A DNA stretch of 64,000 nt from Panulirus ornatus (GCF_036320965.1 NC_092281.1:14986719-15050718); one strand, 5' to 3'. Numbered from the stretch's first letter, positions 1 through 12,409 are shown. Made by a program: numbers and translations. The notes: generated from the sequence alone by a model not told the origin.

Positions 1-194
1 GGAATATACGTATAAGACAGTTCCACGAGTCCACGTTACAGTCGTCTCAGAACAAATTCAACTGTTTGTATTGTGAGGAGAGGGTTGTTGGTCTGTGCGT
101 TACATGGGAGTCGAGTATTTTACACTCGTGCTGCCCCGTCTCTCAACCTCAGGTACCATGTCTTTTACTCCTCCGTAATGTATGCTCAAAGACA

Positions 195-360
195 CACCCT
201 ATCCTTAAGTCAGGTATCCACCAGCCCTCGAGGGAGGATGAACACCTGGGATGACGGGTGTTGGCAGACTGCTAGAGCCCAAGATTCGGATCCGTGCGAG
301 TCTGACCCCGGGTCGGACCATTCTGACTCATGGTCAGCAATGCCAACAACTGCACCGCGG
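195..360 (-). mobile_element. tRNA-derived SINE copy (minus strand)
   Basis: Read on the minus strand, a tRNA-like head (around GTGCAGTTGTTGGCA) is followed by a degenerate B-box (GGATCCGAATC) and then a body ending in TTCATCCTCCCTCGAGGG and TGGTGGATACCTG. The same tail pattern recurs after B-boxes at about 10.3 kb and 57.8 kb, which is the main reason to call a SINE family. It has no coding capacity. A GT array abuts the head end. Known: SINE heads carry pol III A and B boxes. Inferred: the family assignment. Confidence 0.55.
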
Positions 361-362
361 GG

Positions 363-364
<2 letters not shown>

Positions 365-436
<72 letters not shown>
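365..436. repeat. (GT)n microsatellite
   Basis: An uninterrupted GT array of about 36 units directly abuts the SINE head. It accounts for the Cys-Val and Thr-His runs in apparent reading frames here. Confidence 0.97.
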
Positions 437-438
<2 letters not shown>

Positions 439-790
439 AATTTAAATTCTAAAATCGAGCATATTAAAACGATAAAAAACAATCATAAAGAATAAAATAT
501 AGGATCAAAATGCACAGAATGATATACATACACTAAGTCATAAAAGAAAATAGACACAAAAACAGATGAAACTCTCCAGATGTTGCAGAACCGACCACAA
601 TTACAAGCGATAAAGGCCGATCATATAACATTGCAGTGGTCCCCACAACCCACCCTCTAGATCCCATGGAAATGATTATGACGAAGCGGGGAATAATGGC
701 CAGAGATGGTTCTATAAGTCGACCCAGGAATATCGATGGAAAGGAGGAAAAGAGAGAGAGAGAGAGAGAAAAAAAAAAGAGAGTCAAGAC
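437..790. other. No gene seen
   Basis: A-rich sequence with a short GA run followed by an A run at about 750-780. No coding-like segment or named repeat was recognised. Confidence 0.6.
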
Positions 791-1131
791 TCGGGAGTTA
801 ATCTGCCTGGGGCGCTTCACACGCTGCGGGGTAAGGGTTGTGGGGAGGGAGGGTGTGCGGGTGCCAAGCCTGTTTTCCAGTCGAGGGGGTTGCGTGTGCT
901 CCGCCCCTTCCCCCTCCCCTTTCCCCCTCCCCTTTCCCTTTCTTTTGGTGAGGTGATTTTATCCGAGGGGAAGCCAAAGGGGTGTGAGGGGGTGGGGTGA
1001 GAGGAGGGGAGGATGGTGGGTGAAGGGAGGCTGGATAATGGGAGGGGAGGACGGTGGGTGAGGAGAGATGGGGTGGCAAGGAGAGGAAGAGGAGGAGGAG
1101 GAGGTAAGTGTTAACAAGCGTGTAACACTTG

Positions 1132-1163
<32 letters not shown>

Positions 1164-1168
1164 GCATG

Positions 1169-1231
<63 letters not shown>

Positions 1232-1750
1232 GGAGGCACGCACACACGCTTGTCCTGAGTCTTATAATTGAGCAAATTAGTGGTGGGGGAGAGGAGGCAC
1301 GCCGTGCATGATGGGTATGGGGGAGCACAGGCGGGTGGGGAGGAAGTAGCCCCCTACATGAAGGGATGGGGCAACGGGGGCGGCTGGGGAAAGAGGGTAA
1401 CTCCAGCAGGACGGTTATGGGGAAGAGCAGGATATGTCTGGGACGGATCACCCCCCCTTCATTACGGGTGTGGCGGGCGGATAGGGAGGCAAAACCACCC
1501 ATTAATGGGTATGGGAGGAGCAGACGAAGCCTGGGGAGGGGGCTACACTTCGCGCTATGAGTAAGGTGGGGGGCAAGGGAGGCCTGAGGCAAGTGGAGAG
1601 GAGATTCCCCTACATAATGGGAATGGTGGGTGACGGGGGGAGGTCTGAGGCAGCCTGGGGAAGGCGGTAGGAGGAGGCTCAAGGTGGGGCGGGGAGAGGC
1701 TCCTCAGCAGGCCTGGGGCAGCAGGGGGTAGCCAGAGTACCCTCACCATA
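791..1750. repeat. G-rich, strand-asymmetric low-complexity block
   Basis: The plus strand is strongly G-rich for about 950 bp, with many GGGG runs and recurrent words such as ATGGGTATGGG and GAGGCCTGAGGCA, interrupted by a CA array. Apparent long minus-strand frames (for example 798-1682) are Pro/Ser/Leu/Cys low-complexity translations of this bias and are not called as genes. The recurrent words suggest an old, decayed tandem repeat. Clustered G runs give G-quadruplex potential. Confidence 0.6.
1131..1249. repeat. (CA)n microsatellite, interrupted
   Basis: CA array with a CACGCATGCACGCGCGCA interruption near 1160-1178 and scattered CACG variants at the right end. Confidence 0.95.
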
Positions 1751-2890
1751 AGACGTCAGCCAACAAGGCACTGGCAGCAACTGTGGAAACTTTATCACGA
1801 GTCACGAAACGGACTAATAGGAACACGTACTCCACAGTACCACGTCATCAAACACAGCTGCAGAGGGAAACATTACACGATCAAACTACCAAAATTCCAC
1901 AAGAGTTTCTTGCTGCGACTATTTCACGGTCAGGCTCACGGCTTACGCTCTGGGTCGACATGCATTGCATTATTAGAAATGGGCAACAGTGTCTGCGATC
2001 AGGTATAACATTAACATCTACTACGAAGCAGTAAACTTACATCCCCCATATGAGCCAAGTTCACAGATGACAGTACCAATGACGCGAGAGTTGCTGAATC
2101 TACTGACGATAAGGTAAAATGTTCGTTGTGTGACCTCTGTTGTGGCTCACTGGGTATTACTCATGTTCCGAGGAATATTCTTACGTATTCACAGCGGCTA
2201 CAAAATCTACGGTTAATCTTTACTATCTACTTGGAGTTCTGTCCCGTCTCCTACCCTCTTCCTCCAACCTAACAAAGACCTTTTCTTCCCCCCAACAAAT
2301 ACCTCAGTTCAGCGATGCGGTGATGACTCACCTCTGCATCCTTAACTTCTTTAAAAAAAAAAAAAAACTTCGTTTTCTGTTGCTGGAAATTCGTCTCGTC
2401 TCGTCTCGTCTCAACTCCTTTAAATTCGGACCGTCGAAAGGATTTCCCAGTGGGGGCAGACGTAACTCACGCTGAACGTTTCTAAACTTCTAAAAAACCC
2501 AAAACTTCCTTCTACTCTTTTTTTTTTTTTTCTTCTCTAAACTCCTCACAACTTTCCCATTTCCTCTGATGGTTCTATGGTTCAACCACCACACGCAATA
2601 AACATGGTTGATATCGGTCGTAACGTCCAGTGTCTCCACGATCGATACCCGACATTAGACGAATGTCAGAAGACACGAGAGGGGGTCCAGACGAAGAACG
2701 TTCTTTACTTCCAAGAAATGAAACCCCTGCAGGCACGGCACAGATGCTCACAAGGAAACCACTTGCGCACCTGTATACAAACCCCTACAGGCTTGTAAAG
2801 CACGTTTTGCGATGCTCTCTGCAGGGTTTCCACGGCAGATGGCTGGGTATGGCTGAATACGACCTGTTTCAAATTTTGCTGAGTTGAATT
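1751..2890. other. No gene seen; short simple repeats
   Basis: Contains a 15-A run at about 2353, a CGTCT pentanucleotide run at about 2394-2413 and a T run at about 2519. The open frames are short and resemble no family I know. Confidence 0.6.
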
Positions 2891-2894
2891 ATGG

Positions 2895-3360
2895 TATTTC
2901 AGAACTGCATGGTAGGAAACAATTGAATTTTAGAATGATATCTAGCTAGAAATTGCATATTGCAGTACCGATTTTTTGGCAAATTATTGCCTCTCCATTC
3001 CAAGAAGTTACCAAGGTCCGAATTAAGAGAGTAAGTTGGTTCAATTACGAAAAAGAACGAGTATCAGAGTGAGGAGAGGAGGGAACTCGAGTTGAAGTAC
3101 GTCCAGCGAGTCGTCCACACAAAACTGAACTGGTCTGGAGGTTGAGAAAAGATCATCATCTATGCAGAGATGAAAGAGGGTAGGCGACAGTACAGAACCC
3201 TGAGGGACAACAGCGTCGGTAAGGTAAGAGCGAGACGTCGCGCCACGAGCGACCAAAGTCCAGATCAGCAGCGATGTTGACATATCTGAGATGACTTGAC
3301 CATACGACCCGGTGGGCCATCTCTTCGCAACCTTCCCCGGCCTCTCCCGCACCTCAACAC
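2895..3360 (-). pseudogene. Degenerate non-LTR retrotransposon reverse transcriptase fragment
   Basis: The minus-strand translation contains VVPQGSVLSPTLFHLCIDD followed by RPVQFCVDDS. This matches the RT pattern GVPQGSVLSPTLF...INDL...YADD (fingers/palm motifs, catalytic YADD box), with the box changed to FCVDD. After a stop at about 3041 and a frame change, NSDLGNFLEWRGNNL follows, matching the segment downstream of the RT catalytic box in jockey/CR1-like elements. Only part of the RT domain remains, with frameshift and stop, so it is a dead 5'- and 3'-truncated LINE copy. Seen: the motif strings. Known: their RT identity. The clade is not resolved. Confidence 0.75.
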
Positions 3361-3364
3361 AACG

Positions 3365-4535
3365 TCTGCCGCCGTAGGTTGGACAAATGATGAGAATCTC
3401 GAAACCTGAGGCTTTTAGTCTCTCTGAGGAATGTCACCCCACCAGAAGACTCAGTCTCTCCGTTTTCTACAACCTCTCATCCCGCCCTTCCTCCTTTTCC
3501 TCACCATCCTGCCTGCCCCTCTTTCTCCCACCGTGTTCCCTCCCTCTCGCCATACCCAACCAGCATTTTCCTCCACCATTTCCCCCTCAACCTCCCTCCT
3601 CTCACAGGAACTCGTGCCTCAATCTGTGGTTGTGTGAGGAGGAGGAGGGACTCAGCTGTTCTGGTTTAATTGCCTTGTTTGTGACACACATGGCTGTTAC
3701 CGGAGCCTTTGATGAATAAGGAGAGAAAGTCTCTTCTTTATATCTGAACTCCATCAGCTGCTCCTCCAATTCTCGTTAACAGTTCCGTTTCCACGAATAT
3801 GAACATTAAGGTATTTCCTGCGTCCCTTTGTGGAGACGAACGTTGGAAATAAACAAGAGAATTTTTATGAAAATCAACCAGTTAAGAAAAAAAAAAAAGA
3901 TAAAAAAAAACAAAAGTTCAATCACTCTAAGCTTGAAAGACCATATTTTCACGCTAACACATTGAACTAATGAATAATACACAAGAGAACGTCAAATCAA
4001 TGAATAATATACAATACTCTCTACCATTTCTCACATCAAGTGATACGAGGCAAACACGGGAGTATGTTGCCTATAACAACAACTCTACGATCCACTGCTC
4101 ATGCTGGATATCACTGTGGCACCCCAAAGAAAATTCTGATCGTGTAATTACGACAGTGAGGGTAAGAGCGTAGTACAGTTAGTGGCACTCCACCACCCAG
4201 GAGTCGCGGCACCATGCCACATCAACAACAGGTCTGTGCCTCATGGCGTCCTCGAGCTAGGAGAAAAGCTGAGGACACTATGAAACACAGCTGATGTCTG
4301 GCTACTCTTTTTGCCATTCAGGAACAACGCTTGGAGCCATTCCCTTGAATCCCGAGCCTCAACTCCTAGAGCCAGAATTATAGATCCGTGAAGCCAGAAT
4401 CATCATGATCACTGAGGCCAGCTGGATTCACAGCCACCTGCGAATCCAGAGTCAGTCTTCGGTCGCTTTAGGCCAGAATCACAGTGCCCCTCGAGACCAG
4501 AAAAATATCAGCATCCTAATATGCATCCTTCTGCA
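3365..4535. other. No gene seen
   Basis: Pyrimidine-rich at 3440-3600 and A-rich at 3880-3915. Open frames (for example 3387-3719) are low-complexity Ser/Pro/Leu translations with no recognised domain. Confidence 0.6.
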
Positions 4536-4539
4536 CCGG

Positions 4540-5170
4540 CAGTATCTTACTGAACAACATATCATCCAACACCAGCAATAACTTAAAGAACAAATCCCTC
4601 AACATCGGCAACAACCTGAGGAACATTGGTCTATATCATTCGTAACCTACAGAACAAATCCCCCTGTACCAGTAATAGCTTAACAAATCCCCAAGGCCCA
4701 GCAATAGCTTAACAAATCCCCAAGGCCCAGCAATAGCTTAACAAATCCCTAAGGACCAGCAATAGCTTAACAAATCCCCAAGGCCCAGCAATAGCTTAAC
4801 AAATCCCTAAGGACCAGCAATAGCTTAACAAATCCCTAAGGACCAGCAATAGCTTAACAAATCCCTAATGACCAGCAATAACTTAACAAATCCCTAATGA
4901 CCAGCAATAACTTAACAAATCCCTAAGGACCAGCAATAGCTTTAAATATCCCTAATACCAGCAATAACTTGTTAAATCCTCTGGTACCAGCAATACCTTA
5001 AACAAATCCTACAGTAACAGAAACAGCTTCACTAATCCCCCAGTACGAGTAATGACACACACATATCCTCAAGTACCAGCAATAACTTGATCAATCTCCC
5101 AGTACCAGTGGTAACTTAACGAAGGCTCCAGTAGCAGCGACAGCTCCACCAATCTTCCAGGGCCAGCAAA
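4540..5170 (+). repeat. 29-bp tandem repeat array with degenerate flanks
   Basis: The core (about 4680-4945) consists of 29-bp units containing CCAGCAATAGCTTAACAAAT, with CCCAAGGCC and CCTAAGGAC variants. Copies become progressively more divergent on both sides (4540-4680 and 4945-5170). This is the expected pattern for an array homogenised at its centre. Confidence 0.9.
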
Positions 5171-5219
5171 CAGCATAGGATAAACACTTAGTTTGCTGAA
5201 CGTATCGCCGCTAGCGTTG

Positions 5220-5535
5220 AGAATCAGTATGAACCAGTACCAACCTTAAGGACAAGTTCATCTGAGCCAGTATGAGTCAGTACCAACCTTATGAACAAGT
5301 TCATCTGAGCCAGTATGAGTCAGTACCAACCTTATGAACAAGTTCATCTGAGCCAGTATGAGCCAGTACCAACCTTATGAACAAGTTCATCTGAGCCAGT
5401 ATGAGCCAGTACCAACCTTATGAACAAGTTCATCTGAGCCAGTATGAGCCAGTACCAACCTTATGAACAAGTTAGTCTGAGCCAGTATGAGCCAGTACCA
5501 ACCTTATGAACAAGTTCATCTGAACTAGAATTAGC
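5220..5535 (+). repeat. 43-bp tandem repeat array
   Basis: About seven copies of a 43-bp unit with the words AACAAGTTCATCTGAGCCAG and TATGAGCCAGTACCAACC. It lies about 50 bp beyond the 29-bp array and shares the word CCAGTACC with that array's right-hand degenerate copies. Confidence 0.92.
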
Positions 5536-5539
5536 CAAC

Positions 5540-6115
5540 AGACCAAATCTTTCCGGGCCACAGGGACACAAATACAGTGATGTCGTTACACACAAATATG
5601 CAAATTCGATGAAGACCGCCCGCTAATTGGAACAATTTGTCAGTTGGCCGCGTCCAAATGCGTTGTTACACAGATTAGGCCAATTGGGATCAGTTTTCCT
5701 ATTGGCAGATTCTCGATGACATCGCTGGGAGAGAGAGAGCAGGTTTATGGTCTTCTTCAAAATGCCGTTTGTGTCGATACATCTTGCAAATTTAGAGGCG
5801 GTAAGAAAGTTGTAACGTCAAAACATCCTGTTCAACATCACAACAGGAGGTTGAATTGGTCTAGGTGAAAATCAAGGAACATCTCAACCTGTGAACAACT
5901 GAGGTATGTATGGATGGGTCGTGAAGTGCTTTGGAAGGTGGTCTTCTGTGTTGAATGCCATGAAGGCACCTTTACTGTCTGAGAGCCAGTGGACTTCCTG
6001 TCTGCCTCACTGATGCAGACGACTATTCAAGAGCTGGGCTTTACGCCAGTAATGGAGTTGGTGTGGCAGAGGTGAGTCATTATGGAGAGCCCCCTTGGGG
6101 TACTACAGAAGATGG
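5540..6115. other. No gene seen
   Basis: Unique-looking sequence. The left flank of the 6.12 kb dispersed repeat may extend back into 6030-6115. Confidence 0.55.
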
Positions 6116-6118
6116 TGG

Positions 6119-6232
6119 TTGATTGGCAGGAGTCCAGACGTGGATGAATCTCCCGCCGTGAAGGCCAGGGTTATCTATCCGCTTAGGTATGCGACCTATG
6201 ACTTCACTGGTTAGCCAAGGTCACATAGTATT
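6119..6232 (+). repeat. Dispersed repeat, copy 1 (relative at about 47.2 kb)
   Basis: Shares the order of words GGCAGGAGTC, GTGGATGAATC, CCGCCGTGAAGGCCAG, then a TATCTA...CCGCT stretch and CCA...GTCACA, with 47209-47305. Divergence is high, so this is an old interspersed repeat of unknown class. No coding potential is seen. Confidence 0.55.
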
Positions 6233-6335
6233 ATATAATGTCCCTGGCAAATACCACTGTTCTCGCTGGCTAGCCAAGGTCACGCTGTATTCTATAAGGT
6301 CCCTTGCAAGTACCACTGTGCTTGCTTGGGTCGAC
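6205..6335 (+). repeat. Two-copy degenerate tandem duplication (about 59 bp)
   Basis: CTGG(T/C)TAGCCAAGGTCAC recurs at about 59 bp spacing, each copy followed by TATAA(T/G)GTCCC and AA(A/G)TACCACTGT. It overlaps the right end of the dispersed repeat. Confidence 0.6.
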
Positions 6336-6339
6336 CTGG

Positions 6340-9300
6340 GTCATGGGATTAACGTCAGGTCGCTGACAGAGAGATTAAGTAAAGCTCAAGTCTCGTGTCA
6401 TCTTCCAGTGACACTACAGGACTTGACAATCTCTCCTCCATGGGAGGACCTTATGAAGTAATGCTGAGACCGACAACTGAACTGACATGAGAAGACCTTA
6501 TGAAGGAGCGGCGAAACGGACCGGCGACCGTGCAAAGTGCCAATGTTGTCTCGAGGTGACAGCAAGCGAAAAATGTAATAACATCGTGCGGAAGAAAACG
6601 GGTTTAGATCAAGGATACTACGAAGTGATCCACCGGCAACTGTGAGGACAAAAGATGAGAGAACAGGCAGTGGATGGTTAAGGGAGATGTACGTCGAGGT
6701 GAGAGAAACGTACAAACTGCTCTGCAGAGTTGAGAGATAAACGTTCTGTTAAAAGAGGCGGAGGAAGTGGTACGGTAAGGTGAGGAGGACAAAAATATAC
6801 ATGTCCATGAGGAAGACAGAAAAGGTTTGGGTGATGAGATACATTATGATTTACGTTAGCTACAAGCATGGGAACAAGAAACTTCGATTTGTTGCATACT
6901 CTATCGCATTGTAAAACTTAGATAATGAAATTTACATTAATACATATAATTTGTATATGCATCATACTTCTGCGTCACATTAACTAACACATTTCAGCTG
7001 CGAATATCCTGTGATCCACGGTGTATATGTTTCAGAGATCCGGGCCTCAATCAACGCCTGAAGCAGATCTAACCCGGTAATCATACGTCATAAATATCAT
7101 AAGACTAATCTGACCTGTGCTTTTTCCACTGGTGTATCGCCAAAGGTCCCTCACATGGTGTGCCCACAGCTGAAAACAACTGGCAAAAGTGTCGTGGAAT
7201 GGAAAGGGTGAAAAGCACCGAGTTCGAGAATTATAACAACACGGTCTACAATGTGTGGAGAAATGGGATGTTACTGTTTTGATGATGTACTACCGAGTAT
7301 TGGGCTTCTGTAAACTGGATTTGGAAATTTAATCAACGAAGATAATTGGAAAGCCCTGCAGAAACTGTGGCCAATAAACACACATACCTTTACATGGAGG
7401 TACAACACAAATCCAGTGACTAAAACTACGTCGAATTTAAGAGATGAGAAGAAAAAAAAATTTTGTGGAAGAAGATATGTCTTCGACCTCTTAAAATTAA
7501 CCAACTCTACTGTTGTCTTAATGACGGGGCGTCAACACTTAATGAGCCCGATCTGTCGGGTCAACACTATATCAGGCCGATCTGTCGGGTGGCTATTTGT
7601 GGACGCGTGGCTCCTGCCAGCTCTGTCTACCGGTCGCTCATATCTTGTCCGATCACCTCGCCACCTTCAAGCAGAACAGCTGATGACGAGAGACACGTGA
7701 ACATTCTCTCTGCTTCGGGACACAAGGACGAAGGTAACCGGTGAAGAAGATTCAATGTGTGGAGGAAGTCAGGGCCAGAAGCGAGCGGTAATCAATGGTG
7801 GAACAACGCCACCATCCGAGAGATGACATGAGACTGACAACCACAGTTGTGTGAGGGGGGGAAAAGTATTTTCTGGGGTGTTGGAGAAGCCGGGGTGACA
7901 GCTAAATTGTCCAGTTGAGAATGGAACTGTCCGCGGCAGCACGCAAGATGAAACGTTGGTCTTTACAGACAAAAGACTCCAACTCGGAGACAAAAGTTGA
8001 AAATGTGTCTCTGTCTGAGTCTGTAGGAGGCTGAGGCAGGGATTAGGGAAGCTGCAGAGGATGAAGGTCGCTAATCCAATCAGGGATGTGGAGGAAGTCC
8101 ACCACGGGGCAAGGTAACGGGGACCTATACCACACTATTGTATCCACGTCGACAAAGAAATAACAAACGACTGATGTAATTCGGATCTTGTAAAAGATTA
8201 AGGCTTCTCCGCCCCTCTATACTTAGAGGACAATTACAGTTATCAGGCGAACTCTCATCAGATCTCAATGGAAGAATTACTATCATCACGTCACTCGTTA
8301 AGGTGAGAACAATTACAATAATCAGGTAGTTTGATATTCGCAATGATAACAGTAATAACGTTTCCTAACGGTTGTGGAATTTACTGTAACCATTTCTTTT
8401 AAACAACCATCATGCCCCCTTGATAGCCAATAAGATTCCTTGGATGTGAGAGCTGTACCGATCATCAGGTAGACCAAACCACCATAAGATAATCGAGAAG
8501 TCAGTCCTCACCGTCACCAGACCTCTGTCTGAATCATCACGACTAGATCCCTCAACAGAGAGCAAGTCCCTCAACAACGGGCAGGTGGTCCGCCAACAGG
8601 TTCCCTCGGCATTCACCGGGTCCATCACCAGCCAGGCAGTAGTATTGACCATGACCAGGTTGGTCAACAATGCCCCAACATCACCGTCAGTGTCGGGTTA
8701 CCGTCGTCGTCGTCGTCGGGAGTCCTGCTGAGGGTAATCCCAGCAGCGTCATGCCTCACACACACAACATGATGAAGACGTCTCCCACCCGGACTCCCTC
8801 CTTTCTTGTACACACACTCTCTCTCTCTCCCTCCCCTCCAGGTCCCTAATGTCCCTTGGGACCCCCGGAAAACCAGTCCGAAGTGGTTCCTTCATCGAAC
8901 GGTCCCGTCCAAAGTCGACTGAAGTCAGTTCTCTGATGAGGGCAGAAGCTCGTGACCACAACGGTGGCAGATGTGTGCGTTCACCGCTGTGGCAGGCGGA
9001 GACGGGGGAGGGACGGTGAATTCTGACATCCCGCTGTTCTACTTTGAGGGATAGACTTCCTTTGATAATGCACGAATCCTGACAAAGTAATTAGTGAATC
9101 TAATTTCGCCCACAATGAGACTGGGAACGAAATGCTATTCGAGGATGCAAACATGCATCCAGCAATTTGCCGTGGCAGCGTCGGGCAAAAGAAAAAAAAA
9201 AAATATAAAACCCCTGACAATATGGGTTGGGGAGGGGGGTGAGGAAGGAAGGGTTAGGGAGAGAGGGTGGATGATAAAGTGACACAGAGGCGTCAGGAGG

Positions 9301-9878
9301 CTTCGCTGTGTTGACTAAGAGGTTCCTGCGAATTCGTCAAGGACAAGTTTACACTGCCTTGTCCTTCAGGGAGCTGTGTCAACACGGTGCTGTTTGTCTC
9401 TCTTGCTCCGTCTTGTTCAGCCTGCCTGACTGTCCGTTTGTTTTCGTTACCCTCCCTCCTCCCTTCGCGTCCCGTGTTTATTCTGTCTGTGCTTCCTCGG
9501 TTTATCTATCTGTTTAGCACGTTAGTTTCTTACCCGCCTCTTCAAGCTAATGTCTTTTTTTTTTATGGCCCATGAAACACTCAAGTCCACAACCTTTATT
9601 CTAAACTATACCTGCAGGATGTCCCTGTAACAGTGGACAGAGACGACCAACATGATCCAGGTTCTGGAGGAAAAATTACATTTATAGCTCACTATTTAAA
9701 GAATTACAGGAGGAAATGTAATATAAAAAGAAAATCATTACTCGACTAACGTGTTGGTGCTCTAGCGTGGCTGCACGTCCACATGTCCCCATCACAAAGT
9801 AAGCACCTCTGGGAACCAGAAATTACCTGCCAACATTACCTCAATGTGTGACGGTCACTCACTCCTACGTCCGTCATC
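6340..9878. other. No gene seen
   Basis: Only short features: a (CGT)n run at about 8702-8718, a two-copy CGATCTGTCGGGT word at about 7549-7590 and an A run at about 9189. Open frames on both strands are under 95 codons and resemble nothing known. Confidence 0.55.
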
Positions 9879-9904
9879 ACACACACACACACACACACAC
9901 ACAC
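9879..9904. repeat. (CA)n microsatellite, short
   Basis: About 13 CA units. Confidence 0.95.
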
Positions 9905-10280
9905 CACTCTCGCTCGAGCGCACACCACATCGTTTTGTATCTGCTTAGTGTTTAAAGATTATAAATACATCAAACCAACACTAGATTTCTTCAGTTTCTC
10001 TACAGAATGGATAAGGTCAGCGGTTATAGCTAGCTTATAGTTTATAGAGGTAAGTTTTAAATGTCCAAGATAGAGGCTGTGTGGAATAAAGCAAACTCGA
10101 ACGAAAACGTGAGCAACACGCCTGCCACCTCATAACTCGTCTATCAATCATATCTTTACAATCTGGGTTGGATTGTTTTCAGTAGAACAATCAGATCATC
10201 GATTTAACCAATATTCTTTTTCATTTAGGCGAAAGAAAACAGATTCTTTTTTATGACAAGACTAAACATTAATTAATTAC
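9905..10280. other. No gene seen
   Basis: AT-rich sequence leading into the SINE fragment; nothing recognised. Confidence 0.6.
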
Positions 10281-10385
10281 TGTAACTGTCCGAGGTCCAG
10301 CGGATGGGTTCGAATCCTGGTTGCAGCAGCCGGTCCACCATCGACCCAGCAGTTCATCCTTCCTTAGGGGTTGATCAATAAACTG

Positions 10386-10387
<2 letters not shown>
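10281..10387 (+). mobile_element. 5'-truncated tRNA-derived SINE with (TA)n tail
   Basis: A perfect pol III B-box (GGTTCGAATCC, 10307-10317) is followed by a body with CAGCAGTTCATCCTTCCTTA, GGGGTTGATCAATAAACTGG and then directly the TA array. No A-box or acceptor stem is visible upstream, so this is a 5'-truncated copy and not a tRNA gene. The tail matches those of the minus-strand copies at about 0.2-0.36 and 57.75-57.91 kb. Confidence 0.65.

Positions 10388-10471
<84 letters not shown>
10388..10471. repeat. (TA)n microsatellite at SINE 3' end
   Basis: About 42 TA units starting immediately at the SINE 3' end (GGGTATATA). Confidence 0.97.
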
Positions 10472-10475
<4 letters not shown>

Positions 10476-10848
10476 CATACAAGATTTACCTGAACAACAG
10501 CCGAGATACTCACACTCGCCATTACGTGAGGTAACTTTCAAGAAGTCATTTTACTTATAAGGCGATACGTAAACATGAAATTTAACAGGGGGTAAGCCAT
10601 CACCAATTTCAACGATGTAAACCCTGTATTTCAGTTCAAAAGACCTGTCATTTGCTGCCTTCCGACAATAACAGTCTAGCGTGCCGACTGACAAGCTTAC
10701 GTCACACTGCAAGTGTGATTTAACCAACGTGTTATAGAAAAGAGAATTATTCTTGTCTTGATCTTCATCCCTGTAAATCGCGATGCACTCACAGCCTCAG
10801 CCACACTGAGCGTGGGGTTTTGTATGTGACCAAGGGCGTACACCTGGT

Positions 10849-11272
10849 ACGCTCAGTCTCTGGTATGCTCAGTTTTTGGTACGCTCAGTCTTTGGTATGC
10901 TCAGTCCTTGGTATGCTCAGTCTTTGGTATGCTCAGTCCTTGGTATGCTCAGTCCTTGGTATGCTCAGTGTCTGGTATGCTCAGTGTCTGGTATGCTCAG
11001 TCCTTGGTATGCTCAGTCTTTGGTATGCTCAGTCCTTGGTATGCTCAGTTTTTGGTATGCTCAGTCCTTGGTATGCTCAGTCTTTGGTATGCTCAGTCCT
11101 TGGTATGCTCAGTCCTTGGTATGCTCAGTCCTTGGTATACTCAGTCTTTGGTATGCTCAGTCCTTGGTATGCTCAGTCTTTGGTATGCTCAGTCCTTGGT
11201 ATGCTCAGTCTTTGGTATGCTCAGTCTTTGGTATGCTCAGTCCTTGGTATGCTCAGTCTTTGGTATGCTCTT
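10849..11272 (+). repeat. 16-bp minisatellite
   Basis: About 26 copies of a 16-bp unit (TGGTATGCTCAGTCCT, with TCTT, TGTC and TTTT variants at the last positions). Because 16 is not a multiple of three and the unit lacks stops in any phase, all three plus frames stay open for over 120 codons (Met-Leu-Ser, Trp-Tyr-Ala, Val-Cys-Ser repeats). This is a repeat artefact, not a gene. Confidence 0.97.
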
Positions 11273-11406
11273 ACAAATCTCTGGGTAAAAACAAGACTTG
11301 TTTGTGCAAGAAGCAACACAGGACTCTGTGTGTGTACAGCTCATCTGTCTCATTAAAACTTTAGGTTTTTCATATCCAACTCTGGGCCATACAGTTGGTC
11401 GTCCAG

Positions 11407-11408
<2 letters not shown>

Positions 11409-11479
<71 letters not shown>
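11409..11479. repeat. (TC)n microsatellite
   Basis: Perfect TC array, about 35 units. Confidence 0.97.
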
Positions 11480-11481
<2 letters not shown>

Positions 11482-12409
11482 GAAGAAAATCTCATCCACA
11501 TTTTCCAGAATGACGACAGCGCTGAATGGACGAGATGAAAGACTTGCTGATTTTAATATCGTAATGGCCGTTCCTCCTCGTCGGAAAGAAAAAAAAAAAA
11601 AGAAAAAGAAAAAGAGAAAAAAAAGAGTCGTGTTATCAGAGAAATTAACCAACACGTTGAAAAAAAATGATAATGAAAATTTCCTGTTTCTTTTTCTTTG
11701 TATACAAAGCTTCGGCTGATGCTCACGTTCCGTGATGCTATCCAACAATAAACATGTTTATCACCGGCCAATATTGCTTACAACTAGTGGGCAGGAGAGG
11801 AGCGGGCGGGGCCCCCGTGTGACGGAGGATATTGGTTCTGCTGGCGGGGCGGAGGAGAGGGAAACAGGCAGGAAACAATAGGTTCTGCCAGGGTGGGCAA
11901 GGGCTTGAAGGGAGGCCCCCCTGATTGACAGTTATTAGTGGCCAGCATCAGGTTTCTTAACGCGCCCCCTCCTCCGCCCGCCACCCTACCCACCAACATC
12001 TTTTTGTCAGTCTCTCTTACGTGCCAATTTTTGCATATCATTTATTCAGGATTAAAACTGGGGTGGTGCGTCCAGTTCCACCGCCGGGAACCAGTAACGT
12101 AAAACTGGGTACAACAGGAGAGAGATTATCATTAGGGAACACTTTAGTACCATCAATGTAAATGTAGAATTAAATCAATTGATTCCAAATCTATTTCTGA
12201 CCCACCAAAATAACTGTATTTACTGCATCATTAAAATTCATTAACCCCTAAATTCATTAGTGGTAACCGGACGGTATATGAGCCCCGGATCCTCAAGCTC
12301 CCATGCAAAATTAATCTTAAATCCGTTTGATAATTCAGGTCGACTCAATGGCCACATCTGGTACCCTTACAGATCCTGTTGCTGTTCGTTCGCTAACAAT
12401 GCTTTCCTC

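Noticed and set aside
10307..10317. Perfect pol III B-box suggesting a tRNA gene
   Set aside because: No A-box, anticodon arm or pairing acceptor stem upstream; the downstream body and TA tail identify a truncated SINE.
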